Assembly (NCBI RefSeq): GCF_014648195.1
Contig: NZ_BMQQ01000007.1
Span: forward strand, 124,001-188,000
Direction of reading: 5' to 3'
DNA length: 64,000 nt
DNA from: Streptomyces purpureus
Lineage (GTDB): Bacteria; Actinomycetota; Actinomycetes; Streptomycetales; Streptomycetaceae
Shown: positions 1 to 8,479 of the stretch, in pieces
Layout of the letters: each line of letters begins with the position of its first letter
Position numbering within the stretch: position 1 is the stretch's first letter
Translations under genes and position numbers: made by a program
The notes under the pieces: model-generated
Databases searched by the model: none
Told to the model about the DNA's origin: nothing
The model's input: only the letters and a program-made list of their open reading frames with translations

Positions 1-203
1 GTGCAGAAGGCGCTCACGGCCGAGCGCACGGGCCGCACCAGGATGCGGTGGCGGGCCGACCGCTCACCCGCCCTCAGGTCGACCACGGTCAGCCCTATCT
101 CGATGATCTCGCTCACGGCTCCGGGCGGCGGTGAGCCGTCCCAGCAGGTCGCCTCCACGTCGACGACATTGAGGACATCGCCACCCTGATCCACATGATT
201 CAT
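1..203 (-). CDS. 3'-5' exonuclease (ERI-1/KapD-like), 3' end cut by window edge
   Basis: Only the first 67 codons are inside the window. The reading frame from ATG at 203 contains VVDVEATCWDG near residue 13, which matches motif I (the DxE metal ligands) of DEDDh exonucleases, followed by a conserved EIIEIGLTVVDL strand. This arrangement is typical of the RNase T/ERI-1-like exonucleases of actinomycetes that trim 3' ends of RNA or DNA. The remaining catalytic motifs lie outside, so the substrate cannot be judged. No strong Shine-Dalgarno is visible before the ATG. The family call is from motif I only. Confidence 0.7.
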   Translation of the reverse strand, partial: MNHVDQGGDVLNVVDVEATCWDGSPPPGAVSEIIEIGLTVVDLRAGERSARHRILVRPVRSAVSAFC

Positions 204-562
204 GGGCCGAGGGTAGAGAGGCCGCGGACGCCCGCGCCATCGCATTGTGACGCCGGAGATGTGCTGTGCGTACTGAGTTACGGGCGGCGGCCACGCCCGG
301 CACCGACCGCCCGCGCACGCGCTGCCCGACCGGCCACCGACGCGCCTGCGCGCGGCTTTGACACCCCGTCAGGCCGCTCCGGAGCCGCCCCCGCGCGGTC
401 GCCGCGTCAACACCTCGCAAAGCATCGTCAGCGTCCCGTCAAGAGGTGGCGAGGGGACCCGCCCACCGGGCATAGCGTCACCGGGCGGGCTCCGGTTCCC
501 CTCTCCGCGGCCGGAGCGAACGGAGCCCGCCCGGACCCACGCCCCGTCATGAAGGGAGCCTC
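204..562. other. Intergenic region, no gene seen
   Basis: This is the spacer between the divergently transcribed exonuclease and SAV_915-like genes. I see no reading frame with family-like content, RNA gene or strong hairpin. Both promoters should lie here. A TTGACA-like hexamer occurs at 358-363 but has no convincing -10 partner. Confidence 0.5.
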
Positions 563-955
563 ATGCCCGAGTTGGCACGCCGCCGCGCCTGCGGCGACGA
601 CCCCGACCCCTCCCCACGGCCCCCGGCCCGGCCCCTGTACGTCCCGGTCCGGCCGGGCCCCGCCGGGTGCGCCGCCCGTCTGTTCCGTACGCCCCTGGGC
701 GCCCGGACCGCCGTCGGCTTCACCACCGAGCGCCGGCTCCACACCGTCCTCGGCGCACACCAGGCATGGATCAGACTCGCGGAGCCCGCGCTGCGCGCGC
801 TCACCGCGCCGCTCGGCGTCGGCGTCCTCACCGTCGACCCCCAGCTCGCCGCCCCCGCCGCCACCCCTCTGCCCTCCGCGGCCGGGCAGGCCGTACGCCC
901 CTCCGGCGTCCGTCCGGCGGCGCCCGCCGACGCGCTCGCCCCGTGGACCGGCTGA
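563..955 (+). CDS. SAV_915-like protein of unknown function
   Basis: The 130-residue product has no signal peptide or membrane segment. Its core (RLFRTPLGARTAVGFT followed by LGAHQAWIRLAEPALRALTAPLGV) resembles the small Streptomyces family named SAV_915, for which I know no biochemical function. The ATG is preceded by GAAGGGAG at good spacing. It sits 20 bases upstream of the diaminopimelate decarboxylase gene on the same strand, so the two are probably cotranscribed. The C-terminal 35 residues are Ala/Pro rich and probably disordered. The family name is from memory of the motif, not a search. Confidence 0.6.
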   Translation: MPELARRRACGDDPDPSPRPPARPLYVPVRPGPAGCAARLFRTPLGARTAVGFTTERRLHTVLGAHQAWIRLAEPALRALTAPLGVGVLTVDPQLAAPAATPLPSAAGQAVRPSGVRPAAPADALAPWTG

Positions 956-975
956 CCCCGGCTGAAAGGAACGCG

Positions 976-2322
976 ATGACCACCATGCCGCTCGTACGGT
1001 CCGTGCCCCGGGCCCGGAACGCCGGCGACGACCTCTCGGTCTGGCCCGCGTCCACCACCCGGCTCGACGGCGGCGACCTCGCCGTCGGCGGCGTCCCGCT
1101 CACCGAGGCCGCCGCCCGGTTCGGCACCCCCGCCTATCTCCTCGACGAGGCGGAGGTACGCGCCCGTTGCCGCGCCTACCGCGCGGCGTTCCCGGACGCC
1201 GATGTCGTCTATGCCGCCAAGGCGTTCCTGTGCCGTGCCATGGCCCGCTGGGTCGACGAGGAGGGCCTCGGCCTCGACGTCTGCTCCGCCGGTGAGCTCG
1301 AACTCGCCGTGACCGCGGGCTTCCCGCCCGATCGGATCGTGCTCCACGGCAACGCCAAGAGTCCCCAGGACCTGCAGACCGCGCTGCGGCTCGGCGTCGG
1401 CCGCATCGTGATCGACAGCGCCTCCGAGATAGCCCGCCTCGCCGCCGCCCTCGGCCCGAACGGCCGGCAGAAGGTGCTGGTCCGAGTGGTTCCCGGGATC
1501 AGCGCCGGGGCCCACGACAAGGTCCGCACGGGCACCGACGACCAGAAGTTCGGCCTCTCCGTCGCCGACGGCTCCGCCCTCCACACCATCACCCGCATCC
1601 TCGCCCGGCCCGAGCTCGAACTCGTCGGACTCCACTGCCACCTGGGCTCCCAGATCACCACCGTCAAACCGTTCCTTTCCGCCGTGCGCCGCATGGTCGG
1701 TGTGCTGGCCCGCATCCGCGACCAGCACGGGGTCCGGCTGCCCGAGCTCGACCTCGGCGGCGGCCACGGCGTCGCCTACCGGCCCGGCGAGGAAGCCCTC
1801 GACATCGCCGTACTCGGCCGCCGGGTCCGCGCCGCCCTCGCCGAGAGCTGCGCCGCCGCCCAGCTGCCCGTACCCCGGCTCACCGTCGAGCCCGGCCGGG
1901 CCGTCGCCGGACCCGCGGGCGTCGCGCTCTACCGCGTCCTCGCCGTCAAAGTCACCGGCGAGCACACCTTCGTCGCCGTCGACGGCGGGATGAGCGACAA
2001 CCCCCGGCCCGCGCTGTACGGGGTGCGGTACGCGCCCCGCCTCGTCGGCCGGGCCACCGACGCCCCGGCCGCCACCGCCACCGTCGTCGGCCGCCACTGC
2101 GAGGCCGGCGACATCCTCGCCGCCGACGTGCGCCTGCCCCAAGACGTCCGCCCCGGCGACCTGCTCGCCGTGCCGGTCGCCGGGGCCTACCACCTCTCCA
2201 TGGCCTCCGGCTACAACCTCGTCGGCCGACCCCCGGTCGTCGCCGTGCACGACGGCCACGCCCGGCTGCTGGTCCGCCGGGAGTCCCTGGAGGACATGCG
2301 GGCCCGCGACATCGGCCTCTGA
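976..2322 (+). CDS. lysA: Diaminopimelate decarboxylase (fold III PLP enzyme)
   Basis: This 448-residue protein has the alanine-racemase-like PLP barrel and C-terminal sheet domain of LysA, which decarboxylates meso-diaminopimelate to lysine. Lys82 in VVYAAKAF is the expected Schiff-base lysine, HCHLGSQI and LDLGGGHGV are the phosphate and substrate-binding loops, and CEAGDIL near the C-terminus carries the inter-subunit active-site Cys. Length is normal for the family. The chosen ATG follows GAAAGGA. Streptomyces usually encode lysA beside threonine genes, so this copy next to an SAV_915-like gene may be a paralogue, possibly with another amino-acid or ornithine-like substrate. That is inference. 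Confidence 0.85.
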   Translation: MTTMPLVRSVPRARNAGDDLSVWPASTTRLDGGDLAVGGVPLTEAAARFGTPAYLLDEAEVRARCRAYRAAFPDADVVYAAKAFLCRAMARWVDEEGLGLDVCSAGELELAVTAGFPPDRIVLHGNAKSPQDLQTALRLGVGRIVIDSASEIARLAAALGPNGRQKVLVRVVPGISAGAHDKVRTGTDDQKFGLSVADGSALHTITRILARPELELVGLHCHLGSQITTVKPFLSAVRRMVGVLARIRDQHGVRLPELDLGGGHGVAYRPGEEALDIAVLGRRVRAALAESCAAAQLPVPRLTVEPGRAVAGPAGVALYRVLAVKVTGEHTFVAVDGGMSDNPRPALYGVRYAPRLVGRATDAPAATATVVGRHCEAGDILAADVRLPQDVRPGDLLAVPVAGAYHLSMASGYNLVGRPPVVAVHDGHARLLVRRESLEDMRARDIGL

Positions 2323-2325
2323 GCG

Positions 2326-2347
2326 GCCGGGGCCCGCGGGCCCCGGC
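2326..2347. terminator. 22-bp perfect palindrome, likely bidirectional terminator
   Basis: A perfect GC-only palindrome starts four bases after the lysA stop. It is one of two adjacent hairpins in the spacer between the convergent lysA and SDR genes. It lacks a U-tract, as is common in Streptomyces terminators. Confidence 0.65.
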
Positions 2348-2351
2348 AACC

Positions 2352-2385
2352 CCGGGAGGGGCGCGCCCCACCGCGCCCCTCCCGG
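2352..2385. terminator. Hairpin with 14-bp stem between convergent genes
   Basis: CCGGGAGGGGCGCG pairs perfectly with CGCGCCCCTCCCGG around a six-base loop. It ends 25 bases before the minus-strand SDR stop, so it can act for either strand. Confidence 0.75.
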
Positions 2386-2410
2386 CACCCGCCCACCTGG
2401 GCCGATCCGG

Positions 2411-3448
2411 TCAGCCGATCCGGCGCCCCGCGAGCGGACGCGTCAGATCGCCGCTGCCCTCGCGCACCCCGCGCAGGAACGCGGTCACGGCGTCCAGGCC
2501 GCTCTCCGTGGGCCGCCAGCCGAGCTCCCGCCCGGCCCGCTCCGCGGACATCAGCGGCAGCCTCAGCACCGCGTCGAACAGGTCCGGCGAGGCCGGTGCC
2601 ACCCGCAGGTGCCAGGCCGCGGCGATCGCGCCGTGCGCGGCCCGCCGGGGCAGCTTGACGATGCGGGCGTCGAGGAGTTCGGAGAGCCGCTGCGCGTCGA
2701 TCACCGGGTCCGCCGCCAGGTTGAACGGCCCCCGGGCGTCGCCGATGACCGCCAGCCGGTAGGCCTGCGCCGCGTCGTCCGTGTGCAGGGCCTGGAAGCG
2801 AAGACCCTCGATGTCCGGGACGAACGGCAGCAGCCCGGGCCGCAGCAGCGGGCCGGGGAAGAACCGCCCGGCGAAGATCCGGCGCTGCTCGCTCGCGGAC
2901 TGCTCCTTGAACAGGAACGCCGGCCGCATCCGCACCACCCGCACCTTGGGATGGTCGCGCTCGTAGGTGTCGAGCACCCGCTCCAGATACGCCTTCTCCC
3001 GGCAGTAGGCGGCGCCGGGCCAGCCGTGCGTCGGCCACGTCTCGTCGACCCCGGGCCCGGTCTTGGGGCCGGGGGAGTACGCGCCGACCGAGGAGGCGTA
3101 CACCAGCGAGGGCACTCCAGCCGCCGCCACCGCCTCGAAGACCCGCATCGAGCCGAGCACGTTCGTCCGCCAGGTCGTCCCCGGATTGTGGGTCGGCTGG
3201 AACCGCCAGGCCAGATGGACGACCGCGTCGGCTCCCCGGATGCACGTCAGGAGCGTGCCCGCGTCCTCGTTCTTCGACAGGTCGACCTCTTCCCAGCGCG
3301 TCTTCGGCAGTTCGAGCGAGGGCCGCCGACGGGCGAGGCCCACCACGGAGTCGACCCGCGGCTCCGCGGCGAGCGCCCGTACGACGCTTGTGCCCACATT
3401 GCCGGTGGCGCCGATGACGACCACCCGCAGACCCGAGTCGCTGTTCAT
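2411..3448 (-). CDS. NAD-dependent epimerase/dehydratase (extended SDR)
   Basis: The 345-residue product starts with the Rossmann motif GATGNVG (TGxxGxxG type) near residue 14 and has VDLSKN, VVHLAW and a catalytic-like Ser with YCREKAYLE (YxxxK), so it is an extended short-chain dehydrogenase/epimerase with a nucleotide-sugar-epimerase-like fold. The substrate is not predictable. The ATG is preceded by AAGGAG. The gene begins 22 bases after the stop of the upstream F420-type oxidoreductase on the same strand, so the two are a likely operon, though a shared pathway is not obvious. Confidence 0.8.
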   Translation of the reverse strand: MNSDSGLRVVVIGATGNVGTSVVRALAAEPRVDSVVGLARRRPSLELPKTRWEEVDLSKNEDAGTLLTCIRGADAVVHLAWRFQPTHNPGTTWRTNVLGSMRVFEAVAAAGVPSLVYASSVGAYSPGPKTGPGVDETWPTHGWPGAAYCREKAYLERVLDTYERDHPKVRVVRMRPAFLFKEQSASEQRRIFAGRFFPGPLLRPGLLPFVPDIEGLRFQALHTDDAAQAYRLAVIGDARGPFNLAADPVIDAQRLSELLDARIVKLPRRAAHGAIAAAWHLRVAPASPDLFDAVLRLPLMSAERAGRELGWRPTESGLDAVTAFLRGVREGSGDLTRPLAGRRIG

Positions 3449-3470
3449 GTCAGGCTCCTTGAGGGTGAGT

Positions 3471-4433
3471 TCACGACCGCAGCGCGGGGAGCAGCTCCTT
3501 GTGGGCCCAGTCCAGGAACGGTCCCTGCCGGTCGCCGCCGACCTGGACGAGGGCGACCTCGGTGAAGCCGGCCTCGGCGAACTGGCCCACCGCCTTGACG
3601 ACCGCGTCCACGTCGTCGCCGCACGGGATGGTCTCGGCGACGTCCTCGGGCCGTACGTGCTGGGTGGCCGCCGCGAACCCGGCGGGGCCCGGCAGCTCGG
3701 CGTTGACCGCCCAGCCGCCCACCGACCAGCGGAACTGCTCGTGGGCCCGGGCCAGCGCCGCCTCCCGGTCGGTGTCATAGCAGACGGGCAGCTGCCCGAC
3801 CCGGGGCTTGCCCGCGCCGCCGTGCCGGTCGAACGCCTCCACCAGCTCACTCTTCGGCTCGATGGCGACCAGCAGATCCCCCAGCCGGCCGGCCAGCGCA
3901 CAGGACCGGTCGCCGGAGGCGGCCACACCGATCGGCGGCGGGGTGTCGGGCAGGTCCCACAGCCGCGCGTTCTCGACGTCGTAGTGGGTGCCGTGATGGC
4001 TCACCTCGCCGCCTTCGAAGAGCGCGCGGATGATGCCGATGGCCTCCTCCAGCATCTCCAGGCGGACGTGCGCGGCGGGCCAGCCGGCCCCGACGACGTG
4101 CTCGTTGAGGTTCTCGCCCGAGCCGAGGCCGAGACGGAACCTTCCGCCGGACAGCAGCTGCATCGTCGCCGCCTTCTGGGCCACGACGGCCGGGTGGTAG
4201 CGGACCGTCGGGCAGGTCACGAACGTCATGAGCGGGATCCGCGAAGTGGCCTGCGCGGCGGCGCCCAGCAGGCTCCAGGCGTACGGGGCGTGCCCCTGGG
4301 TGTCCAGCCACGGGAAGTAGTGGTCGGAGGTGACGGAGAAGTCGAACCCCACCTCCTCGGCCCGCACGACGTGCTCGACCAGCTCCTGGGGGCCGGCCTG
4401 CTCGGTCATCATTGTGTATCCGATGTGCACCAT
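3471..4433 (-). CDS. LLM-class F420-dependent oxidoreductase
   Basis: The 320-residue protein opens with MVHIGYTMMTEQAGP and contains SDHYFPWL, TCPTVRYHPA and a GSGENLNEH segment, all hallmarks of the luciferase-like F420-dependent family that includes F420-dependent glucose-6-phosphate dehydrogenase. These enzymes transfer hydride to or from coenzyme F420 in the cytoplasm. The start is set by homology; no clear Shine-Dalgarno precedes it, and an ATG seven codons later is possible. It is first in a two-gene unit with the SDR. The true substrate is unknown. Confidence 0.85.
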   Translation of the reverse strand: MVHIGYTMMTEQAGPQELVEHVVRAEEVGFDFSVTSDHYFPWLDTQGHAPYAWSLLGAAAQATSRIPLMTFVTCPTVRYHPAVVAQKAATMQLLSGGRFRLGLGSGENLNEHVVGAGWPAAHVRLEMLEEAIGIIRALFEGGEVSHHGTHYDVENARLWDLPDTPPPIGVAASGDRSCALAGRLGDLLVAIEPKSELVEAFDRHGGAGKPRVGQLPVCYDTDREAALARAHEQFRWSVGGWAVNAELPGPAGFAAATQHVRPEDVAETIPCGDDVDAVVKAVGQFAEAGFTEVALVQVGGDRQGPFLDWAHKELLPALRS

Positions 4434-4596
4434 GTCGGGCGGTTTGCCGGTCCGGCCGCGTCGAAACGTGCGGACCGCCCGAATGTCGTGTTTCCCGCCC
4501 TGCCGTCCGGGAAGCCGCCCAGTGGCCGAGGCGCCCACCGCCGGCACGGCACCGTACGCACGGTCAGGGGCGCCCCACACGGTCGAGGAGGCCACG

Positions 4597-4818
4597 GTGA
4601 GTGACGAATACAAGGCGCGTGACGGCGCACGCGCACGGGCCGAACACCAGCGCGACAAGGCCGAGAACCTGCTGCGCCGGGCCCGTCTGTCCAACGACCC
4701 CGAGGAGGCCCAGCGCCTCCGTGACCAGGGAGAACGGCTCAAGGAGCAGAGCGAGCAGGCCCTGCGGCAGGAACCGGAGACCGAGCGGGGAGACATCCGC
4801 GAGGAGTACCCGCGCTAG
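4597..4818 (+). CDS. Small charged helical protein (DUF6381-like)
   Basis: This 73-residue protein is almost entirely charged helix, with the heptad-like stretch RARAEHQRDKAENLLRRARL and then NDPEEAQRLRDQGERLKEQSEQ. It resembles small Streptomyces proteins grouped as DUF6381, which have no known function. The GTG start follows CGAGGAGG at ideal spacing. A strong hairpin lies 37 bases after the stop, so it is probably monocistronic. The family call is tentative; the coding call is well supported by the ribosome binding site and codon bias. Confidence 0.65.
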   Translation: MSDEYKARDGARARAEHQRDKAENLLRRARLSNDPEEAQRLRDQGERLKEQSEQALRQEPETERGDIREEYPR

Positions 4819-4854
4819 CGGCGGGCGGCATCGACAAGGCTCCCCGCCGAGCCT

Positions 4855-4880
4855 GTCCGGGCGGCCACGGCCGCCCGGAC
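4855..4880 (+). terminator. 12-bp perfect hairpin after the small charged protein gene
   Basis: GTCCGGGCGGCC and GGCCGCCCGGAC pair perfectly around a two-base loop. The hairpin separates the 4597-4818 gene from the HAD gene whose ribosome binding site follows. Confidence 0.75.
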
Positions 4881-4903
4881 CCGATCCGAGACGAGGTGGC
4901 GGC

Positions 4904-5569
4904 ATGACGCGCGCGGCACTCTTCGACGTCGACGGCACGCTCGTCGACACCAACCATCTCCATGTCGTCTCCTGGTGGGAGGCGTTCCGCCAGGCCGGCC
5001 ACCGGGTGCCCACCCATGACATCCACCGGGCCGTCGGACGCCCCGCCGAGGACCTGATCGCCCATGTGCTCGGCGAGGACCGCGACAAGGACGAGGACGA
5101 CTCCCTCTCCGACGCCCACAAGACCCTCTACGGGACCTACTTCGAACGGCTCACCGCCTTCGCGTCCGCCGGAGAGCTGCTGAGGACCCTCGCCGGCCAA
5201 GGCCGTCAGGTCGTCCTGGTCACCTCCGCCGAAGGCACCGAACTCGCCGCGCTGCGCCGGGCCATCGACGCGGAGGACGCCATCACGGCCACGGGGAGCG
5301 CGGAAGACGTGGAGCAGGGCAAACCCGCGCCCGAACCCGTCGAACAGGCCCTGGAGTCCGTCGGCGCCGCCCCCTCGGACGCGGTCTTCGTCGGCGACAC
5401 GGTCTGGGACATGAAGGCGGCCACCCGCGCGGGCGTCCCCTGCGTCGGCCTGCTGTGCGGCGGCATCCCCCGCTCCGACCTCGAAGAGGCGGGCGCCAAG
5501 GCGGTGTTCCGCGACCCGGCGGACCTCCTGGCCCACCTGGACGACAGCCCCTTCGGCCCGGACGGATGA
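4904..5569 (+). CDS. HAD-superfamily phosphatase, PGP-like
   Basis: The 221-residue product has HAD motif I DVDGTLVDTN near residue 8 (nucleophile Asp and acid-base Asp), motif II VLVTSAEG, motif III Lys in EQGKPAPEP and motif IV VFVGDTVWDMKAA. The helical cap after motif I makes it a subclass I phosphatase of the phosphoglycolate phosphatase/beta-phosphoglucomutase type. The natural substrate is unknown. The ATG follows GAGGTGG. It converges on secDF with a 33-base gap. Confidence 0.85.
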   Translation: MTRAALFDVDGTLVDTNHLHVVSWWEAFRQAGHRVPTHDIHRAVGRPAEDLIAHVLGEDRDKDEDDSLSDAHKTLYGTYFERLTAFASAGELLRTLAGQGRQVVLVTSAEGTELAALRRAIDAEDAITATGSAEDVEQGKPAPEPVEQALESVGAAPSDAVFVGDTVWDMKAATRAGVPCVGLLCGGIPRSDLEEAGAKAVFRDPADLLAHLDDSPFGPDG

Positions 5570-5602
5570 CCCGAGCGGCCAACCGTCCGGGCACACCGGG
5601 GA

Positions 5603-7891
5603 TCAGACCACCGCGCCCGTGCCCTTGCGGGCCGCGCCGCGAGCCGGACGTACCGGCGCAGGATGACGCGTCTCCAGGACGACCGCCAGCGGCATCGCCG
5701 TGAACACCGACGACGCGATCCCGGCGACCACACCCGCGAGGAGCGCGATCGAGAAGTCGGTGAGCGAGTCCCCGCCGAGCACGGCGAGCGCCAGCAGCAC
5801 GAACAGCGCGCCCATACCGGTGTTCACCGTCCGCGGCATGGTCTGCACCACCGCGCGATCGGCCAGCTCCGGCCACACCGGGCTGCGCCCGGCCGCCCGG
5901 CGCAGTTCGCGCAGCCGGTCGAAGACGACCACGGTGTCGTTGACCGAGTAGCCGATCACCGTCAGCAGCGCCGCCAGGAACACACTGTCGACCGGCCTGC
6001 CGAGCCAGGCGAAGAGCCCCACCACCAGCAGGACGTCCTGGACCATCGCCGTGACCGCCGCGGCCGCGAACGTCCAGCGGAACCGGACGCTGAGATAGAC
6101 AAGTTGGGCCGCCACCGCCACCCCCAGCGCGATCAGCGCCTTCGTGCGCAGCTCACTTCCGAGGCTCGGCCCGATCAGCTCGTCCCGCTCCACGCTCGCC
6201 GAATTGCCGGCCGCCGCCAGCGCCGCCCGGATCCGTTCCTGCTCGTCGTTGGAGAGGTCCCCGGTGCGTACGGTGACACCGTCGCCGTCCGACGTCTGCA
6301 CCACTGCCCGCGGGAACCCGGCCTCCGACACCGCTGCCCGGGCCGTGTCCGCGTCGAGCGTCCGCGCGGTGGTGTACTCGACGACCCGCCCGCCGGTGAA
6401 CTCGACCCCGAGTTCCAGGCCGCGCACGCCGATCCCGGCCAGCGCGCACAGCACCAGCCCGGCGCAGAGCCCCAGCCACAGCCTGCGTCGCCGCATCAGC
6501 CGCGGCCTGCGGCGCGCCAGCCAGGCGCGCACCCGGCCCGTGCTCGCCATGCCGGTGAGCCCCGGCCGCCGGGCGACGAACCGGCGGCGCACCGCCCACT
6601 CCGCCAGCACCCTGGTGATGACCAGCGCCGACACCATCGACGCGACGACGCCGATGGCCAGCGTCACCCCGAACCCCTTGACCGGGCCCGTGGCGAAGAA
6701 GAACAGCAGACCGGCGGCGAGCAGCGTGGTCACGTTCGAGTCGGCGACGGCGCTGAACGCCTTGGCGAAACCGGTGCGCAGCGGCCGCCGCAGATCCCGC
6801 ACCGCGCCCGCCCCCTTCGATCGCCCGCCCCCGTTCGCGTACTCCTCCCGGGCCCGTTCGAAGACCAGCACGTTCGCGTCCACGGCCATACCGACCGCGA
6901 GGACGAACCCGGCGAGACCCGGGAGCGTCAACGTGGCGCCCAGCGCGACCACGCACGCGTAGGCGATCAGCCCGTACAGCGCGAGCGCCACCGTCGCGAG
7001 CGCGCCCAGCAGCCGGTACACGACCATCACGAAGACGGCGGTGCACACCAGACCGATCAGGGCCGCCTGCGCGCTGGCCCGGATCGCGTCCGCGCCGAGC
7101 GTCGGACCGACCGTGGACTGTTCGACCGTCGTCACCGGCACGGGCAGCGCGCCGCCCTCGACCAGAGCGGCGAGCTCCTTGGCCGCCGCCGCGTCGAATC
7201 CGCCGGTGATCTGACCCGACCCGCCCGGGATCCCCGCGCCGCACGGGACTCCCGTCTGCATGCCCGGCGCGGACACGATCCGCCCGTCGAGCACGATCGC
7301 GACCCTCCGCTTCGGGTCGCCCTGCGGGGCGCACGCCGCCTCGCCGGTGATCCGGGCCCACTGCTCGCCGGCCTTGCCGCGGAAGGAGAGATCGACCCGC
7401 CAGCCTCCCGTCCGCTCGTCGATGACGGCGTCGGCGCCGTTGACCCCGTCGCCGGTGAGCGCGGCCGGGGCGAGGCGCAGGGCGCGGCCCGGGGTGTCCG
7501 GGTCGGCGAGGACGTTCTTGCCGTCGGGCGCCGCGGCCTGGCCGAGCACGGGATGGAAGGACAGCTGGGCGGTGCGGCCGATCAGCGCGGCCGCCTCCCG
7601 GGGGTCGCGTACGCCGGGCAGTTCGACGACGATCCGCCGCTCACCGGAGCGGGCGAGCGTCGGCTCGGCGACACCGAGCGCGTCGACCCGCTGCCGCAGC
7701 ACCTCCAAGGCACGGTCGGTGGCCGCGGCGTCGGCGCGCACGGTGGGGGAGTCCTGGGTCTCCAGGACGATGCGGGTGCCGCCGCGCAGGTCGAGTCCGA
7801 GGCGGGCAGGGGCATGGAAGGCGAAGAAGAGGGACACGGCGACGACGGCGAGCGCGAACAGCGCACGCCAGGCCGTGGCACGAGAAGACAT
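5603..7891 (-). CDS. secDF: Fused protein translocase subunit SecDF
   Basis: The 762-residue protein joins SecD and SecF in one chain. The N-terminal half has a first transmembrane helix, LGLDLRGGTRIVLE (D1), the large P1 periplasmic region and the six-helix membrane bundle with GMAVDANVLVFER. The second half repeats the plan with LGVEFTGGRVVEY, IGYSVNDTVVVFDRLRE and NTGMGALFVLLAL. SecDF is an RND-type pump that uses proton flow to complete Sec export. Streptomyces normally also carry separate secD and secF, so this is probably the additional fused copy. The start is ATG at 7891 with GGAGAG upstream; an in-frame GTG at 7903 is less likely. Confidence 0.9.
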   Translation of the reverse strand: MSSRATAWRALFALAVVAVSLFFAFHAPARLGLDLRGGTRIVLETQDSPTVRADAAATDRALEVLRQRVDALGVAEPTLARSGERRIVVELPGVRDPREAAALIGRTAQLSFHPVLGQAAAPDGKNVLADPDTPGRALRLAPAALTGDGVNGADAVIDERTGGWRVDLSFRGKAGEQWARITGEAACAPQGDPKRRVAIVLDGRIVSAPGMQTGVPCGAGIPGGSGQITGGFDAAAAKELAALVEGGALPVPVTTVEQSTVGPTLGADAIRASAQAALIGLVCTAVFVMVVYRLLGALATVALALYGLIAYACVVALGATLTLPGLAGFVLAVGMAVDANVLVFERAREEYANGGGRSKGAGAVRDLRRPLRTGFAKAFSAVADSNVTTLLAAGLLFFFATGPVKGFGVTLAIGVVASMVSALVITRVLAEWAVRRRFVARRPGLTGMASTGRVRAWLARRRPRLMRRRRLWLGLCAGLVLCALAGIGVRGLELGVEFTGGRVVEYTTARTLDADTARAAVSEAGFPRAVVQTSDGDGVTVRTGDLSNDEQERIRAALAAAGNSASVERDELIGPSLGSELRTKALIALGVAVAAQLVYLSVRFRWTFAAAAVTAMVQDVLLVVGLFAWLGRPVDSVFLAALLTVIGYSVNDTVVVFDRLRELRRAAGRSPVWPELADRAVVQTMPRTVNTGMGALFVLLALAVLGGDSLTDFSIALLAGVVAGIASSVFTAMPLAVVLETRHPAPVRPARGAARKGTGAVV

Positions 7892-7959
7892 GGGTCTCTC
7901 CACGGAGGAATACCCGTCGGCCGATGGGGCCGACGGGTCATACGGGCAGGGCGAAAGGC

Positions 7960-8379
7960 TCAGCTGCTCCGCGTGGAGGGTGGTGCGCGGGTATGGCGCG
8001 GGTGGTACGCGTGGGACGGCGGTGCCCGCTCCTGGCGGGGCAGCACCGACTCACCGCCGACGAGCGGCCGTTCGTCGCCGTACGGCGCCGGGCCTTCGAG
8101 CGCGCCCGTGGGCACCGGAGGCCGCGCCGTGACGTCGGTGGCCACCGCTTCCCGTACCACCGGCGCCTGTTCGCCCTGCCGCGCCTGCCGGGTCTCCCGG
8201 GGGCGGGTGGGGGCGTCGGCCCGTACGGGCTGGGACGCCGCGGCGGCGGCCACCGGGGCCGCGGGGGCGGCCGGGGCCGGCGGCGCGGTGGCGCCCGTGA
8301 GGACGAGGAAGGTGGCCCAGACTCCGAGCAGGACGGTGGGCAGTACGCCCGCGACGAGGCCGCGTACACGCTGCCGCAT
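7960..8379 (-). CDS. Small protein with N-terminal membrane anchor, unknown function
   Basis: The 139-residue product has one hydrophobic helix (VAGVLPTVLLGVWATFLVLTG, about residues 9-29) followed by an Ala/Pro-rich and charged tail, consistent with an anchored exported protein. No domain is recognisable. It lies 69 bases upstream of secDF on the same strand and may be cotranscribed with it. The upstream GGGGGGCGGGG is a weak ribosome binding site candidate. Codon bias supports it moderately; it could be an overpredicted frame. Confidence 0.5.
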   Translation of the reverse strand: MRQRVRGLVAGVLPTVLLGVWATFLVLTGATAPPAPAAPAAPVAAAAASQPVRADAPTRPRETRQARQGEQAPVVREAVATDVTARPPVPTGALEGPAPYGDERPLVGGESVLPRQERAPPSHAYHPRHTRAPPSTRSS

Positions 8380-8444
8380 CAGCCCCGCCCCCCGCCGTGT
8401 GCTGGTCCCCCGACACTTTCGAACACGTAACTCCGCAGACTGTA

Positions 8445-8470
8445 CAGGGCCCTCCCACCGGAGGGCCCTG
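8445..8470 (-). terminator. 11-bp perfect hairpin after the amidohydrolase gene
   Basis: CAGGGCCCTCC and GGAGGGCCCTG pair perfectly around the loop CACC. It starts about ten bases beyond the stop of the minus-strand amidohydrolase, the right place for its terminator. Confidence 0.8.
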
Positions 8471-8479
8471 CCGCAGGTG